Assembly: GCA_016930795.1 (NCBI GenBank)
Contig: JAFGFY010000040.1
Location: forward strand, 1-40,292
DNA length: 40,292 nt
Source: Deltaproteobacteria bacterium
GTDB lineage: Bacteria > Desulfobacterota > DSM-4660 > Desulfatiglandales > HGW-15
Direction of reading: 5' to 3'
The translations under genes were made by a program, and so were the position numbers. Within the stretch, counting starts at the first letter, position 1. The number at the start of each line of letters is the position of its first letter. A model generated the notes under the pieces. That model searched no databases and was not told the origin of the DNA. It was given only the letters and a program-made list of their open reading frames with translations. Positions 16,947-24,434 of this stretch are shown one piece after another.

Positions 16947-17348
16947 TTACGGGTTTCCCGTTATCCCTTTCCTTAAACCGCTCCTATAAACCTGTTTCTC
17001 GACCCCTCGAAGCCCCTTTTCATAGAGCCTTCCACAGGCTGAAAACATGGTACAGGGAGTAGAAAGCAGGGGTAACCCGTGTTTGCGGGCATGGGCAACA
17101 AGAGTCTCGTCCGGCAGCTTTTCCCTCACCAGAATCACGGCGGCTACCCCCACGATGACCGCGGTACGGATGACCTGAATATTGTTCAGGCCTGTGACCA
17201 GAACCGTTCCCTGGGTGGCCCCCCTGAGTATGTCGCTCATTAGATCGCCGGCGCAGCAGGCGCTGACGGAGGTATTCAGCTTGTCGTCCCCCACCTGTAC
17301 AGTGGCATTCAGTAGGTCTCTGATTTCGGATAGCTTCACAGAAGTCAT
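16947..17348 (-). CDS. DRTGG-domain protein (first copy)
   Basis: A 133-residue single-domain DRTGG protein (core ACCAGDLMSDILRGATQGT, AAVILVREKLPDE). It lies nine bases after nuoE and one base before the RsbW-like gene. It shares fold and layout with the copy at 14877-15224, including the final PLLSTPCTMFSACGRLY segment matching ILLSSSTAYQLAGQIY. The ligand is unknown; some DRTGG/CBS proteins bind nucleotides, so an energy- or redox-nucleotide sensor is conceivable (inference). Confidence 0.88.
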   Translation of the reverse strand: MTSVKLSEIRDLLNATVQVGDDKLNTSVSACCAGDLMSDILRGATQGTVLVTGLNNIQVIRTAVIVGVAAVILVREKLPDETLVAHARKHGLPLLSTPCTMFSACGRLYEKGLRGVEKQVYRSGLRKGITGNP

Positions 17349-17357
17349 TCATTCACC

Positions 17358-17858
17358 TTATTCGTATCGTGAAAGGATTTCCGAGACAGTGTTCGGCTTC
17401 ATGGCGCCATGTGTATCTTCGTTTACCACCATAACTGGGGCCAGCCCGCAGGCCCCCAGACATCGAACTGCTTCCAGAGAGAACCGCCTGTCCTCCGTAG
17501 TCTCGCCAATCCCAATACCGAACTCCGCTGATATCTTCTCCATAATTTGCTTTGTTCCCCTGACATAACAGGCGGTTCCGAGACAGACCTTAATGACATT
17601 CCTTCCTTTGGGGACCATGGAAAAGAAGGAGTAGAAGGTCACAACACCATATATCGTGCTTCCGGGTAAATTGAGTTTTCCGCCGATATAGTCCTGCAAT
17701 TCGACCGGCAGATATCCTACAATAATCTGACACTCCTCCAAAACAGGGATGAGTGCCCCCGGTTTATCTTTGAATTTCCGGATGACCTCGTCCACTTTTG
17801 ACATCACTTCAGGTGTGAGATCCGGATTCAAAGCCTCGAGATCTTGAAACTGGTGCAT
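17358..17858 (-). CDS. NuoE/HydC-type 24 kDa 2Fe-2S subunit
   Basis: A 166-residue NADH-dehydrogenase 24 kDa-type subunit, the usual partner of NuoF/HydB flavoproteins. The N-terminal helical bundle is followed by a thioredoxin-like 2Fe-2S domain with VCLGTACYVRG and RCLGACGLAP. The first pair is C-x4-C and the second C-x3-C, giving four ligands. ATG 17858 is chosen because GGAG sits eight bases upstream; an in-frame ATG at 17924 would add 22 residues without a ribosome site. First gene of the nine-gene operon. Its regulatory region lies in 17859-17960, where I could not fix a promoter. Confidence 0.93.
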   Translation of the reverse strand: MHQFQDLEALNPDLTPEVMSKVDEVIRKFKDKPGALIPVLEECQIIVGYLPVELQDYIGGKLNLPGSTIYGVVTFYSFFSMVPKGRNVIKVCLGTACYVRGTKQIMEKISAEFGIGIGETTEDRRFSLEAVRCLGACGLAPVMVVNEDTHGAMKPNTVSEILSRYE

Positions 17859-17910
17859 GATCTGTTCTCCTTGGTTTACTATTATTGGCAAAAACTTGGT
17901 TTGTTCCTTT

Positions 17911-18139
17911 ATGGTTGAAGCCAAAGGCCGCGACGAAAGAATCCCGTTTTCTCAGGTAGATGAGTCCCTTGAAGCACTCAGTCAACTACGTTATGAGGAC
18001 CAGGCCAAAGGTTGGCAGAGTATAACAGATGAAGAGTTTTTTTCAATAGATTTCTGGAGGGGTTATCATGGATAAATCCAATATTTTCAGTCCAAGCCTC
18101 CACCATATTGAAAATGCACAGCGAGCGCATTCCCCGTAG
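17911..18139 (+). pseudogene. Remnant of a two-gene unit, possibly toxin-antitoxin-like
   Basis: A 54-codon frame (17911-18075) with gene-like codon use ends DEEFFSIDFWRGYHG. Its stop overlaps ATG 18068 of a second frame (the ATGGATAA overlap), which has GGAGGGG six bases upstream. The second frame runs only 23 codons and ends at 18137-18139, inside the hairpin repeat that begins at 18107. A small acidic first gene coupled to a second gene is the usual shape of an antitoxin/toxin pair, but no known family is recognised. The repeat appears to have truncated the second gene. Confidence 0.35.
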
Positions 18140-18238
18140 CTTGTCCGTCCGTAGTCCCGCTTCAGCGGGACGGAGGACGGACTGCGGGGTTAGCGAGCGA
18201 ATTACAATAATAGAAATATCCTTACATTTGGAAGGTTT
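18107..18238 (+). repeat. Hairpin repeat element, copy 1
   Basis: It begins attgaaaatgcacagcgag and carries a central stem of 18 bp with one three-base mismatch (18143-18160 against 18165-18182, loop ttca). Flanking arms ccccgtag/ctgcgggg also pair. The same sequence occurs in inverse orientation at 34955-35126, where an extra 13-bp hairpin is inserted. No coding capacity of its own. Confidence 0.8.
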
Positions 18239-18633
18239 CCCGCGGCTTGCCGCGGGGAGCTTCAATCACTCAATTCGTTTGCATTTTCAAATAATTAATG
18301 ATGAGAGCCCAATGTTCGACGAAATTTGTCTTCATAATTTGACGAGTTAGAGTATGGCTTTTCTCCCAATCAGTTGGGAGAGAGGAGTCAAGGATTCGAG
18401 GAGTCAAGGATTCAAGGGTCGCTTTCAACTGGTTTTGTCTACGCTTTATGCTTCCTTTCAACCTCCTGCACCTTGCTGATTTTCCTTCCGAAACCCCCTT
18501 AGTTCCTTGTTATTCTTTAGAATTTCACTTGAGTCCTTGAACCCTAGGCCCCTTGATTCCTTTAGACATCCTGTCTCTTAAGGGAAAGTCTTTCGCTGAA
18601 CGACAAATCTTTCGGAGATGATCCGAAAATGAT
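18239..18633. other. Non-coding gap with short direct repeats
   Basis: No gene seen. It contains a GC-rich palindrome at the left (cgcggcttgccgcgg, about 18240-18255) and a cttttctcccaatcagttgggagag hairpin-like stretch near 18358. Degenerate direct repeats of gagtcaaggattc follow (about 18387-18417), of a type also present at about 1166-1180 and 4466. Confidence 0.45.
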
Positions 18634-18662
18634 TTGACAAAATGCCAAGTTGGAACTAGAAG
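18634..18662 (+). promoter_or_regulatory. Candidate sigma-70 promoter for korDABC
   Basis: TTGACA (18634-18639), 17 bases, TAGAAG (18657-18662). The -35 is perfect and the -10 weak. A start near 18670 would exclude the TTG at 18650 as the korD start and favour ATG 18713. Confidence 0.45.
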
Positions 18663-18712
18663 AAAAGATTACCTTTTTGGCTGTACGAGAATGGGTAACC
18701 GCTCAAAAGGCA

Positions 18713-18958
18713 ATGAAGAAGATGGCGAAAGGCAAGAAAAGAGGAAAGATCGTTGTCCATCAAGAGCTATGCAAGGGGTGCGGGCTCTGTGTCGCATTTT
18801 GCCCTCAAAATGTGATGGCGATCTCTGATACCTTGAATCAAATGGGATATTTTCCGGCAAAATGGCTCGATAAGGGCCACAACGGCAAGACGTGTGTCGC
18901 CTGCGCCACGTGCGCTATCATGTGCCCGGATGCTGCCATAGAGGTCTATCTTGAGTGA
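18713..18958 (+). CDS. korD: 2-oxoacid:ferredoxin oxidoreductase, delta (ferredoxin) subunit
   Basis: An 81-residue 2x[4Fe-4S] ferredoxin subunit with motifs CKGCGLCVAFCP and CVACATCAIMCP, the electron acceptor arm of the Kor complex. ATG 18713 is preferred over an in-frame TTG at 18650 because a candidate promoter lies between them, although its ribosome site is weak. The stop overlaps the korA start by eight bases. Gene order D-A-B-C is the standard four-subunit 2-oxoglutarate (or related 2-oxoacid) enzyme order. Confidence 0.92.
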   Translation: MKKMAKGKKRGKIVVHQELCKGCGLCVAFCPQNVMAISDTLNQMGYFPAKWLDKGHNGKTCVACATCAIMCPDAAIEVYLE

Positions 18959-20021
18959 AAAAGTACTGATGAGAGGAACACATGTCGTTGCGGAGGCAGC
19001 GGTTCGAGCGGGTTGTCGATTCTATGCGGGATATCCCATCACGCCGCAGAATGAATTGCCGGAATATATGTCCGACGCCATGGCTAGGCTAGAGGATGGG
19101 ACCTTTATTCAGGCCGAAAGCGAACTGGCTGCTATCAACATGGTCATTGGCGCTTCTATAGCCGGGGCGCGGGCTATGACCAGTTCATCGAGCCCGGGCA
19201 TCAGCCTCAAACAGGAGGGGTTCTCTTTTCTGGCCGCTCAGGAATTGCCTGCCGTGATTGTTAATATTATGAGAGGCAGCCCCGGTTTGGGGAATATCGC
19301 CCCTTCACAGGGTGATTATTTTCAAGCCACACGGGGAGGAGGACATGGTGATTATCGCAGCATTGTCTTGGCACCTGCCTCAGGGCAGGAAATGGCTGAT
19401 TTGACGCGGAAGGCCTTCGATTATGCAGACCGATATCGTATACCCGTCATGATTCTCGCAGATGGGATGATGGGGCAGATGATGGAACCGGTTCTACTTC
19501 CAGAGAGTATTGATCCCAGAAAACTCCCTCCAAAGCCTTGGATTTTGAATGGAGCAAAGGGACGTCCCAGTCGAGTTATCAAGTCTTTGCTACTGGATCC
19601 GTCCGTCGAAGAGGCCCACAACTGGAAATTGGTGCGCAAACACGAAATGATCGGTCGGGAGATTAGTGATGCGGAAACGGACCTCATGGATGACGCCCGT
19701 ATTGCGGTCATCGCCTATGGGACCGCGGCAAGGATTGCCAAAGGTGCCATAAAGCGTGTCCGTGAGACAGGGCTGAAGGTGGGACTTCTTCGGCCTGTGA
19801 CCCTGTGGCCTTTTCCAGAGAAGGTCTTCCGGGGTTTGGACGAATCTGTAGAGAATTTCCTTGTCTTTGAAATGAGTACAGGCCAGATGCTGGAGGATGT
19901 AAAGCTTTCGCTGGCCGGCAGGGGCGAAGTCCATTTTTACGGCCGGCCGGGAGGCCCGATTCCAACGCCGGATGAAGTGGCCAAGGTGATCAGCCGTTTG
20001 TATCATCGGCAAAAGCTGTAG
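18951..20021 (+). CDS. korA: 2-oxoacid:ferredoxin oxidoreductase, alpha subunit
   Basis: A 356-residue alpha subunit of a four-subunit 2-oxoglutarate-type ferredoxin oxidoreductase, which oxidatively decarboxylates a 2-oxoacid to acyl-CoA, CO2 and reduced ferredoxin. Recognisable are AGCRFYAGYPITPQNE at the N-terminus (pyrimidine-binding domain), TSSSSPGISLKQEG, and GSPGLGNIAPSQGDY. TTG 18951 is used: GAGG lies six bases upstream and the overlap with korD fits translational coupling; ATG 18969 is the alternative. Substrate could be 2-oxoglutarate or branched-chain 2-oxoacids; sequence alone does not decide. Confidence 0.93.
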   Translation: MSEKVLMRGTHVVAEAAVRAGCRFYAGYPITPQNELPEYMSDAMARLEDGTFIQAESELAAINMVIGASIAGARAMTSSSSPGISLKQEGFSFLAAQELPAVIVNIMRGSPGLGNIAPSQGDYFQATRGGGHGDYRSIVLAPASGQEMADLTRKAFDYADRYRIPVMILADGMMGQMMEPVLLPESIDPRKLPPKPWILNGAKGRPSRVIKSLLLDPSVEEAHNWKLVRKHEMIGREISDAETDLMDDARIAVIAYGTAARIAKGAIKRVRETGLKVGLLRPVTLWPFPEKVFRGLDESVENFLVFEMSTGQMLEDVKLSLAGRGEVHFYGRPGGPIPTPDEVAKVISRLYHRQKL

Positions 20022-20054
20022 TTGAAGGATATAAGGGGTTGATTAGGAGCGCGA

Positions 20055-20804
20055 ATGGCGAAGCTAGTCTTCAAAAGGCCAAAGACCCTCAAACAGGTGA
20101 TTTCCCATTATTGCCCTGGCTGCGGGCATGGTATCATCCACCGTCTTATAGCAGAGGTGATCGAGGATCTTGATATCGGGGAGAAGACCATCGGTGTACC
20201 GCCGGCCGGTTGTGCGGTGCTGGCCTATAACTACATTGATGTGGACATGGCGGAGGCGGCTCACGGGAGGGCAACGGCGGTCGCCACAGGCATTAAGAGG
20301 ATTCTTCCGGACAGAATCGTTTTTGCCTACCAGGGTGATGGTGACATGGCCGCTATCGGAACGGCTGAAACGATTCACGCGGCAAACCGGGGCGAGAATA
20401 TCACCTGCATATTCGTGAATAACGGCGTTTATGGAATGACCGGAGGACAGATGGCACCCACTACTATTCTAGGTCAACTCTCGACAACCACCCCCGGAGG
20501 ACGCGATATGGCCCGTGACGGTGGCCCTCTTGATCTGAGTGAGATGCTGGCGCTGACTTCGGGCAGTGTCTATATTGAGCGAACAGCCGTTAACTCCCCC
20601 AAGAACGTTAGACGGACCAAGAAGGCGATTGCCAAGGCCTTTAAGTCGCAGATGGCCAATCGAGGGTTCTCTCTTGTGGAGATCCTCTCTCCCTGTCCTA
20701 CCAATTGGAAGATGTCTCCTGTAGATTCACATAGATGGATTGATAAGGTCGCAGCCTCCGTCTTTCCCCTTAGAGTGATCAAGGATAAGACGGAAGAGAG
20801 TTAG
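20055..20804 (+). CDS. korB: 2-oxoacid:ferredoxin oxidoreductase, beta (TPP) subunit
   Basis: The 249-residue thiamine-diphosphate-binding subunit. It shows YCPGCGHGI near the N-terminus, the TPP/Mg motif QGDGDMAAIGTAETIHAANR, and NNGVYGMTGGQMAPTT. AGGAG sits five bases before ATG 20055. It follows korA by 33 bases and precedes korC by 15. Length and motifs match KorB/VorB proteins, which lack the extra Fe-S domain of pyruvate-type enzymes because the clusters are on KorD. Confidence 0.95.
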   Translation: MAKLVFKRPKTLKQVISHYCPGCGHGIIHRLIAEVIEDLDIGEKTIGVPPAGCAVLAYNYIDVDMAEAAHGRATAVATGIKRILPDRIVFAYQGDGDMAAIGTAETIHAANRGENITCIFVNNGVYGMTGGQMAPTTILGQLSTTTPGGRDMARDGGPLDLSEMLALTSGSVYIERTAVNSPKNVRRTKKAIAKAFKSQMANRGFSLVEILSPCPTNWKMSPVDSHRWIDKVAASVFPLRVIKDKTEES

Positions 20805-20819
20805 GAAAAAGGTTCTATC

Positions 20820-21377
20820 ATGCTGAAGAAAACAGTCTTTGCAGGTTTCGGCGGGCAAGGGGTCCTAATGATGGGCTATGTTCTTGCCTTCTCTGCCATG
20901 AGGGATGGCCTGCAAGTGACATACTTGCCTTCCTATGGCGCCGAGGTCCGAGGCGGGACCGCAAATTGTACGGTGGTCGTTTCGGACGAGGAAATCGCGT
21001 CCCCCGTGAGTTCGTCTCCGGATTTTGCCGTTGTCCTAAACAGGCCATCCATGATGAAATATCAGGGAGTAATGACAAGCGGCGGGATCATGATTCTCAA
21101 TTCGAGTCTCGTGGATGTTGATCCTTCGAGAAAGGATCTCGATGTCGTCAAGGTCCCTGCCAATGATATTGCTGCAGAACTGGGCAGCGACCGCACGCTG
21201 AATATGATTATGCTCGGGGCCTTTGTGGCCAAGACAGGGATTTCCTCGGTGGACTCCGTGATGAATGGATTGGGAGAAATTGTGAAAGGAAAGAACGCCC
21301 GTATCATGGAGTTGAATCGAAAAGGTTTGGAAAGGGGGGCCGCCTACGCCCTTAGAGAACAAAAGGTTTCCCGGTGA
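20820..21377 (+). CDS. korC: 2-oxoacid:ferredoxin oxidoreductase, gamma subunit
   Basis: The 185-residue gamma subunit, which forms the domain that completes the CoA-binding region of the complex. It starts FAGFGGQGVLMMGYVLA and includes YLPSYGAEVRGGTANCTVVV, both diagnostic of this family. AAAGG lies seven bases upstream of ATG 20820. Followed after 45 bases by the tandem-ACT protein, probably on the same transcript. Confidence 0.95.
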   Translation: MLKKTVFAGFGGQGVLMMGYVLAFSAMRDGLQVTYLPSYGAEVRGGTANCTVVVSDEEIASPVSSSPDFAVVLNRPSMMKYQGVMTSGGIMILNSSLVDVDPSRKDLDVVKVPANDIAAELGSDRTLNMIMLGAFVAKTGISSVDSVMNGLGEIVKGKNARIMELNRKGLERGAAYALREQKVSR

Positions 21378-21422
21378 CTGCATCGGGATCTTTCATCCTT
21401 TTGATTGGGAGAAAAACCTGAA

Positions 21423-21854
21423 ATGAAAACAATCAAGGAAATCGGCCTTGCCGCGGAAAATGGGGTGGATCAGTTGTCCCTGGTTAGTGAGTTGTTCGAT
21501 GCCAATGGGATCCATATGATAGGTTTTCATGTGCACAATGAAGAGAAGAAATGTGGACTTCGCATGGTGGTCGATGACCCGGAGAAGGCAGAGAATATCC
21601 TGAACACGGCCGGCTATGACCTGCAAGTGACGGATGTCATCGCCTGTGAACTCCCTGATCATCCGGGTGGGCTCAACGCGGTTTTAAATCCGCTGAAATC
21701 GGCGAACATCGAATTGGACACCATCTACCCCTGCCTTGGAACTGGGGAGACCACCGTCTTGATTATTGTCACCGGTGCTATCAAAGAAGTCTTAGGCGTG
21801 ATGGAAGAGAATTGGATACGGGTCTATGGGAGTGAGTTCTATGGTTTCTACTAG
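21423..21854 (+). CDS. Tandem ACT-domain amino-acid-binding protein
   Basis: A 143-residue protein with two ACT-like halves (about 1-70 and 71-143), including AAENGVDQLSLVSELFDANG and ELPDHPGGLNAVLNPLKSANI. The second is a clear ACT ligand-loop pattern (PGGL). ACT domains bind amino acids and control metabolic enzymes. Proteins of this type accompany 2-oxoacid:ferredoxin oxidoreductase or aryl-CoA ligase genes, so it may sense an amino acid from which the Kor substrate derives (inference). ATG 21423 is preferred to TTG 21405, with GGGAG about 11 bases upstream. Confidence 0.87.
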   Translation: MKTIKEIGLAAENGVDQLSLVSELFDANGIHMIGFHVHNEEKKCGLRMVVDDPEKAENILNTAGYDLQVTDVIACELPDHPGGLNAVLNPLKSANIELDTIYPCLGTGETTVLIIVTGAIKEVLGVMEENWIRVYGSEFYGFY

Positions 21855-21987
21855 TATCTTAGAAATGGTTCTTTTTCCGCTGAGCGTCGTTCTCCGCGGG
21901 TTTCCATCTGCCTGTCCCGTGAAATGTGGGTATCATTTTACTGGGGCGACGTGCTTTTAAGAGTGCTCTACCCGGACTCAAAGGGGC

Positions 21988-22190
21988 TACGGGGGTCTCT
22001 TTTCAGAACCACCACCATTTATTCAGAGGTTGTGGAACGGCACCAGGTTTATGCAGGCTATAGAGCAGCCTTACTAGCAATGTCATCATAGCGACGGGCA
22101 TCCCTTGTGCCTATCCATTGAGACTCGGTCAATTTGTGAGTTAAAGGCTCCGGCGTCTTTGGGTGGTGGAACTGAAAAGAGACCCCCGTA
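21988..22190. repeat. MITE-like element with 29-bp terminal inverted repeats
   Basis: The left arm starts tacgggggtctcttttcag (21988-22016) and the right arm ends ctgaaaagagacccccgta (22162-22190), with 27 of 29 positions complementary. The 145-base interior has no protein-coding frame of note. It sits in the 524-base gap 21855-22378, which has no gene. A related right end appears at 26278-26312. The ends resemble those of an insertion sequence but no transposase remains. Confidence 0.7.
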
Positions 22191-22312
22191 CACCCCTATC
22201 ATGCGTCATAGGGTTTTTTAGGATGGTAAAAGTAATTTCTGGTTTTGAAAGTAAGGGTGATATTCATCAGATTATAGTTTGAGGCCCAAGGTATCCAAAA
22301 GATTTGAATCCT

Positions 22313-22371
22313 AAACCGTAGACCGTAGAACGTAAACCGTGAGCCGTATACCGTACACCTTATACGTAGAT
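22313..22371. repeat. Degenerate accgta tandem repeat
   Basis: About seven imperfect repeats of 7-8 bases around the core accgtag/accgta (aaaccgtagaccgtagaac and onward). It lies immediately upstream of the acyl-CoA dehydrogenase gene, which lacks a visible ribosome site. Too short and irregular for CRISPR. Confidence 0.6.
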
Positions 22372-22378
22372 TTTACCC

Positions 22379-23521
22379 ATGCGCTTTGAACCGACAATGA
22401 AACAGGCCGTGATTCGACGGACGGCAAGAAAATATGCGGAGGAAGTACTGGCCCCGGCTGCTGTGGAAATGGACAGGACAGGTCAGTTCCCTCAGGATAT
22501 TGCTGATGAAATGGCGGAACTCAAATATTTCGGCCTAGAAATTCCACCCGAATATGGGGGTGCCGGACTGGACCCGGTAAGCTACGCCATTGTCGTTGAA
22601 GAGATTTCAAGGGCAAACGCCGCCATGGGCCTATGCGTGGCTGTACACAACGGTGTCGCGGCCGCCCCCATGTATGAGTTTGGTAATCAATTTCAGCGGA
22701 AGAAATTCTTGGTGCCTGTGGCGACAGGCAAGAAGATCGGCACCTTTTGTCTGAGCGAACCGAATGCGGGCTCTGATGCTTCGGCTATCGAAACCACGGC
22801 CGTCCGAGACAACAAGGATTATATTCTCAATGGCAACAAGGTTTTTGTGACCAACGGGCACGTTTCCGGGACGAACCTGATCTTTGCCAATACCCGCCCG
22901 GGTGAGAAGAAGAAAGAGTATACGGTTTTTTTTGTGGAATCCGAGAGGGAAGGGGTGGAGAAAGGCCCTCTTGAGGAGCTGATGGGAATGCGGGGTAATC
23001 CCGTTTGTCCCATTACCCTCCATGACTGCCGTGTTCCCGAGGAAAATCTGTTGGGAGAACAAGGCCAGGGATTGAAGATCGCCTTTGCCACACTCAATGG
23101 CGGACGGATAGGCATCGCCGCGCAAGCCCTGGGTATTGCCCAGGCCTGTTTGGATGTATCGCTAAGATACGCAAAGGAGAGGCATCAGTTCGGGAGGTCC
23201 ATCGCCCAATTCGGCGCCATTCAGAAACACCTGGCGGATATGGCTACCCAGGTGGAGGCGGCCAGACTCTTGGTCTACCGGGCCGCCGGATTGAGGGATA
23301 AGGGTTTAGAATACGGCATGGAGTCAGCTATGGCCAAACTCTATGCCAGCAAAATTGCGGTCGACGCGGCCAGGATCGGGATTCAGATCCATGGGGCCTA
23401 TGGATACTCAAAGTCCTATCCTATAGAGCGATATTACAGGGACGCCAAGATCACCGAGATCTATGAAGGCACCTCCGAAGTGCAGCGTATCGTGATTGCC
23501 CGCAGTCTGATGGAACGGTGA
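22379..23521 (+). CDS. Acyl-CoA dehydrogenase
   Basis: A 380-residue FAD-dependent acyl-CoA dehydrogenase that introduces a trans-2 double bond and passes electrons to ETF. Standard signatures are CLSEPNAGSDASAIETTA (FAD/substrate region), ERHQFGRSIAQFGAIQ, GIQIHGAYGYSKSYPIERYY, and the catalytic-base region IYEGTSEVQRIVIAR, with Glu at the position used by short-chain and branched/aryl acyl-CoA enzymes. Full length for the family. ATG 22379 gives the usual N-terminus (MRFEPTMKQAVIRR) although no Shine-Dalgarno is seen. Adjacent etfBA are the likely electron acceptors. Substrate chain length is not readable. Confidence 0.94.
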   Translation: MRFEPTMKQAVIRRTARKYAEEVLAPAAVEMDRTGQFPQDIADEMAELKYFGLEIPPEYGGAGLDPVSYAIVVEEISRANAAMGLCVAVHNGVAAAPMYEFGNQFQRKKFLVPVATGKKIGTFCLSEPNAGSDASAIETTAVRDNKDYILNGNKVFVTNGHVSGTNLIFANTRPGEKKKEYTVFFVESEREGVEKGPLEELMGMRGNPVCPITLHDCRVPEENLLGEQGQGLKIAFATLNGGRIGIAAQALGIAQACLDVSLRYAKERHQFGRSIAQFGAIQKHLADMATQVEAARLLVYRAAGLRDKGLEYGMESAMAKLYASKIAVDAARIGIQIHGAYGYSKSYPIERYYRDAKITEIYEGTSEVQRIVIARSLMER

Positions 23522-23530
23522 ACCTTTTCA

Positions 23531-23590
23531 AGAAACAACGAACAACGAACAATGATCAATGATCAATGAACAATGATCAATGAACAGTGA
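23531..23590. repeat. Degenerate tandem repeat (aacaacg / aatgatc units)
   Basis: A run of 7-base units aacaacg then aatgatc and aatgaac variants between the acyl-CoA dehydrogenase stop and etfB. Period seven, imperfect. No coding role seen; related tandem motifs occur elsewhere in the window. Not a CRISPR (no spacers). Confidence 0.7.
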
Positions 23591-23621
23591 AGAATAATAA
23601 ATGATGAATGATGGTTGAGAA

Positions 23622-24434
23622 ATGAACATCGCGGTTTGTATTAAACAAGTTCCCGACACGCCGAGCATTCGAATGGACCGGGAGAGAATGACCATCATTA
23701 GAGACGGCGTGGAGAGCGTGATCAACCCTCTGGATTACGTTGCCCTTCAGGCTGCCCTGGACTTGCGGGATCGGAAAGGGGGGGAGGTGGTTGTGATCAC
23801 CATGGGGCCGCCGCAGAGTGAGGAGGCCCTCAGAGAAGCCATAGCGGCCGGCGCGGATCGAGCCATCTTGGTGACGGGAGCGGCTTTTTCAGGGGCCGAC
23901 ACCCTGGCTACCTCCCATGTGCTCGCCGTGGCCATTTCAAAACTCGACCCATTTCCCGACCTGGTGCTCTGTGGCGCCCATACCACGGATAGCGATACGG
24001 CTCATGTGGGACCCCAAATGGCAGAGGAACTGAATCTTCCCCAAATTTGCGGCGTCAATGAGATCCATATGGAGGAAGATTACCTGACTGTAAAGCGTCT
24101 CAGTGACGGTTTTGTTGAGACCCTTCAGGTGAGTCTGCCTGCCCTTCTGACTGTGACTCAGGAGCTTTGCTCCGTCGGGCACCTGCCGCTCGGGGACTTA
24201 CAGATAGCCTTCTCAGAAAGGGAGATCACGCAGTGGGGCCCTGAAGACCTGGGGTTGAAGGAGGAAGAAGTGGGGCTTAGGGGCTCTGCCACACAGGTCT
24301 GGAAACTCTCCGTTCCTCCGCCCAGGAGGGAAGGGGACCTCATCAGCGGGTCTCCCCAAACCCTGGTGGATCACCTTATTCGTAAGCTGGAAGACTTGAG
24401 TATTTTGGACGAGGAAGATGGATACAAGTCATGA
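23622..24434 (+). CDS. etfB: Electron transfer flavoprotein beta subunit
   Basis: The 270-residue small ETF subunit. It shows the N-terminal MNIAVCIKQVPDTPSIRMD, INPLDYVALQAALDLRD, the nucleotide-binding segment GADRAILVTG, and DLVLCGAHTTDSDTAHVGPQMAE. The dehydrogenase-docking recognition loop is present in the C-terminal half. With EtfA it accepts electrons from the neighbouring acyl-CoA dehydrogenase. The stop overlaps etfA by 17 bases, indicating coupling. Confidence 0.95.
   Translation: MNIAVCIKQVPDTPSIRMDRERMTIIRDGVESVINPLDYVALQAALDLRDRKGGEVVVITMGPPQSEEALREAIAAGADRAILVTGAAFSGADTLATSHVLAVAISKLDPFPDLVLCGAHTTDSDTAHVGPQMAEELNLPQICGVNEIHMEEDYLTVKRLSDGFVETLQVSLPALLTVTQELCSVGHLPLGDLQIAFSEREITQWGPEDLGLKEEEVGLRGSATQVWKLSVPPPRREGDLISGSPQTLVDHLIRKLEDLSILDEEDGYKS

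Noticed and set aside
22313-22371. Possible CRISPR array
   Set aside because: Units are 6-8 bases and contiguous, with no spacers of constant length and no cas genes in the window. The same applies to 23531-23590.
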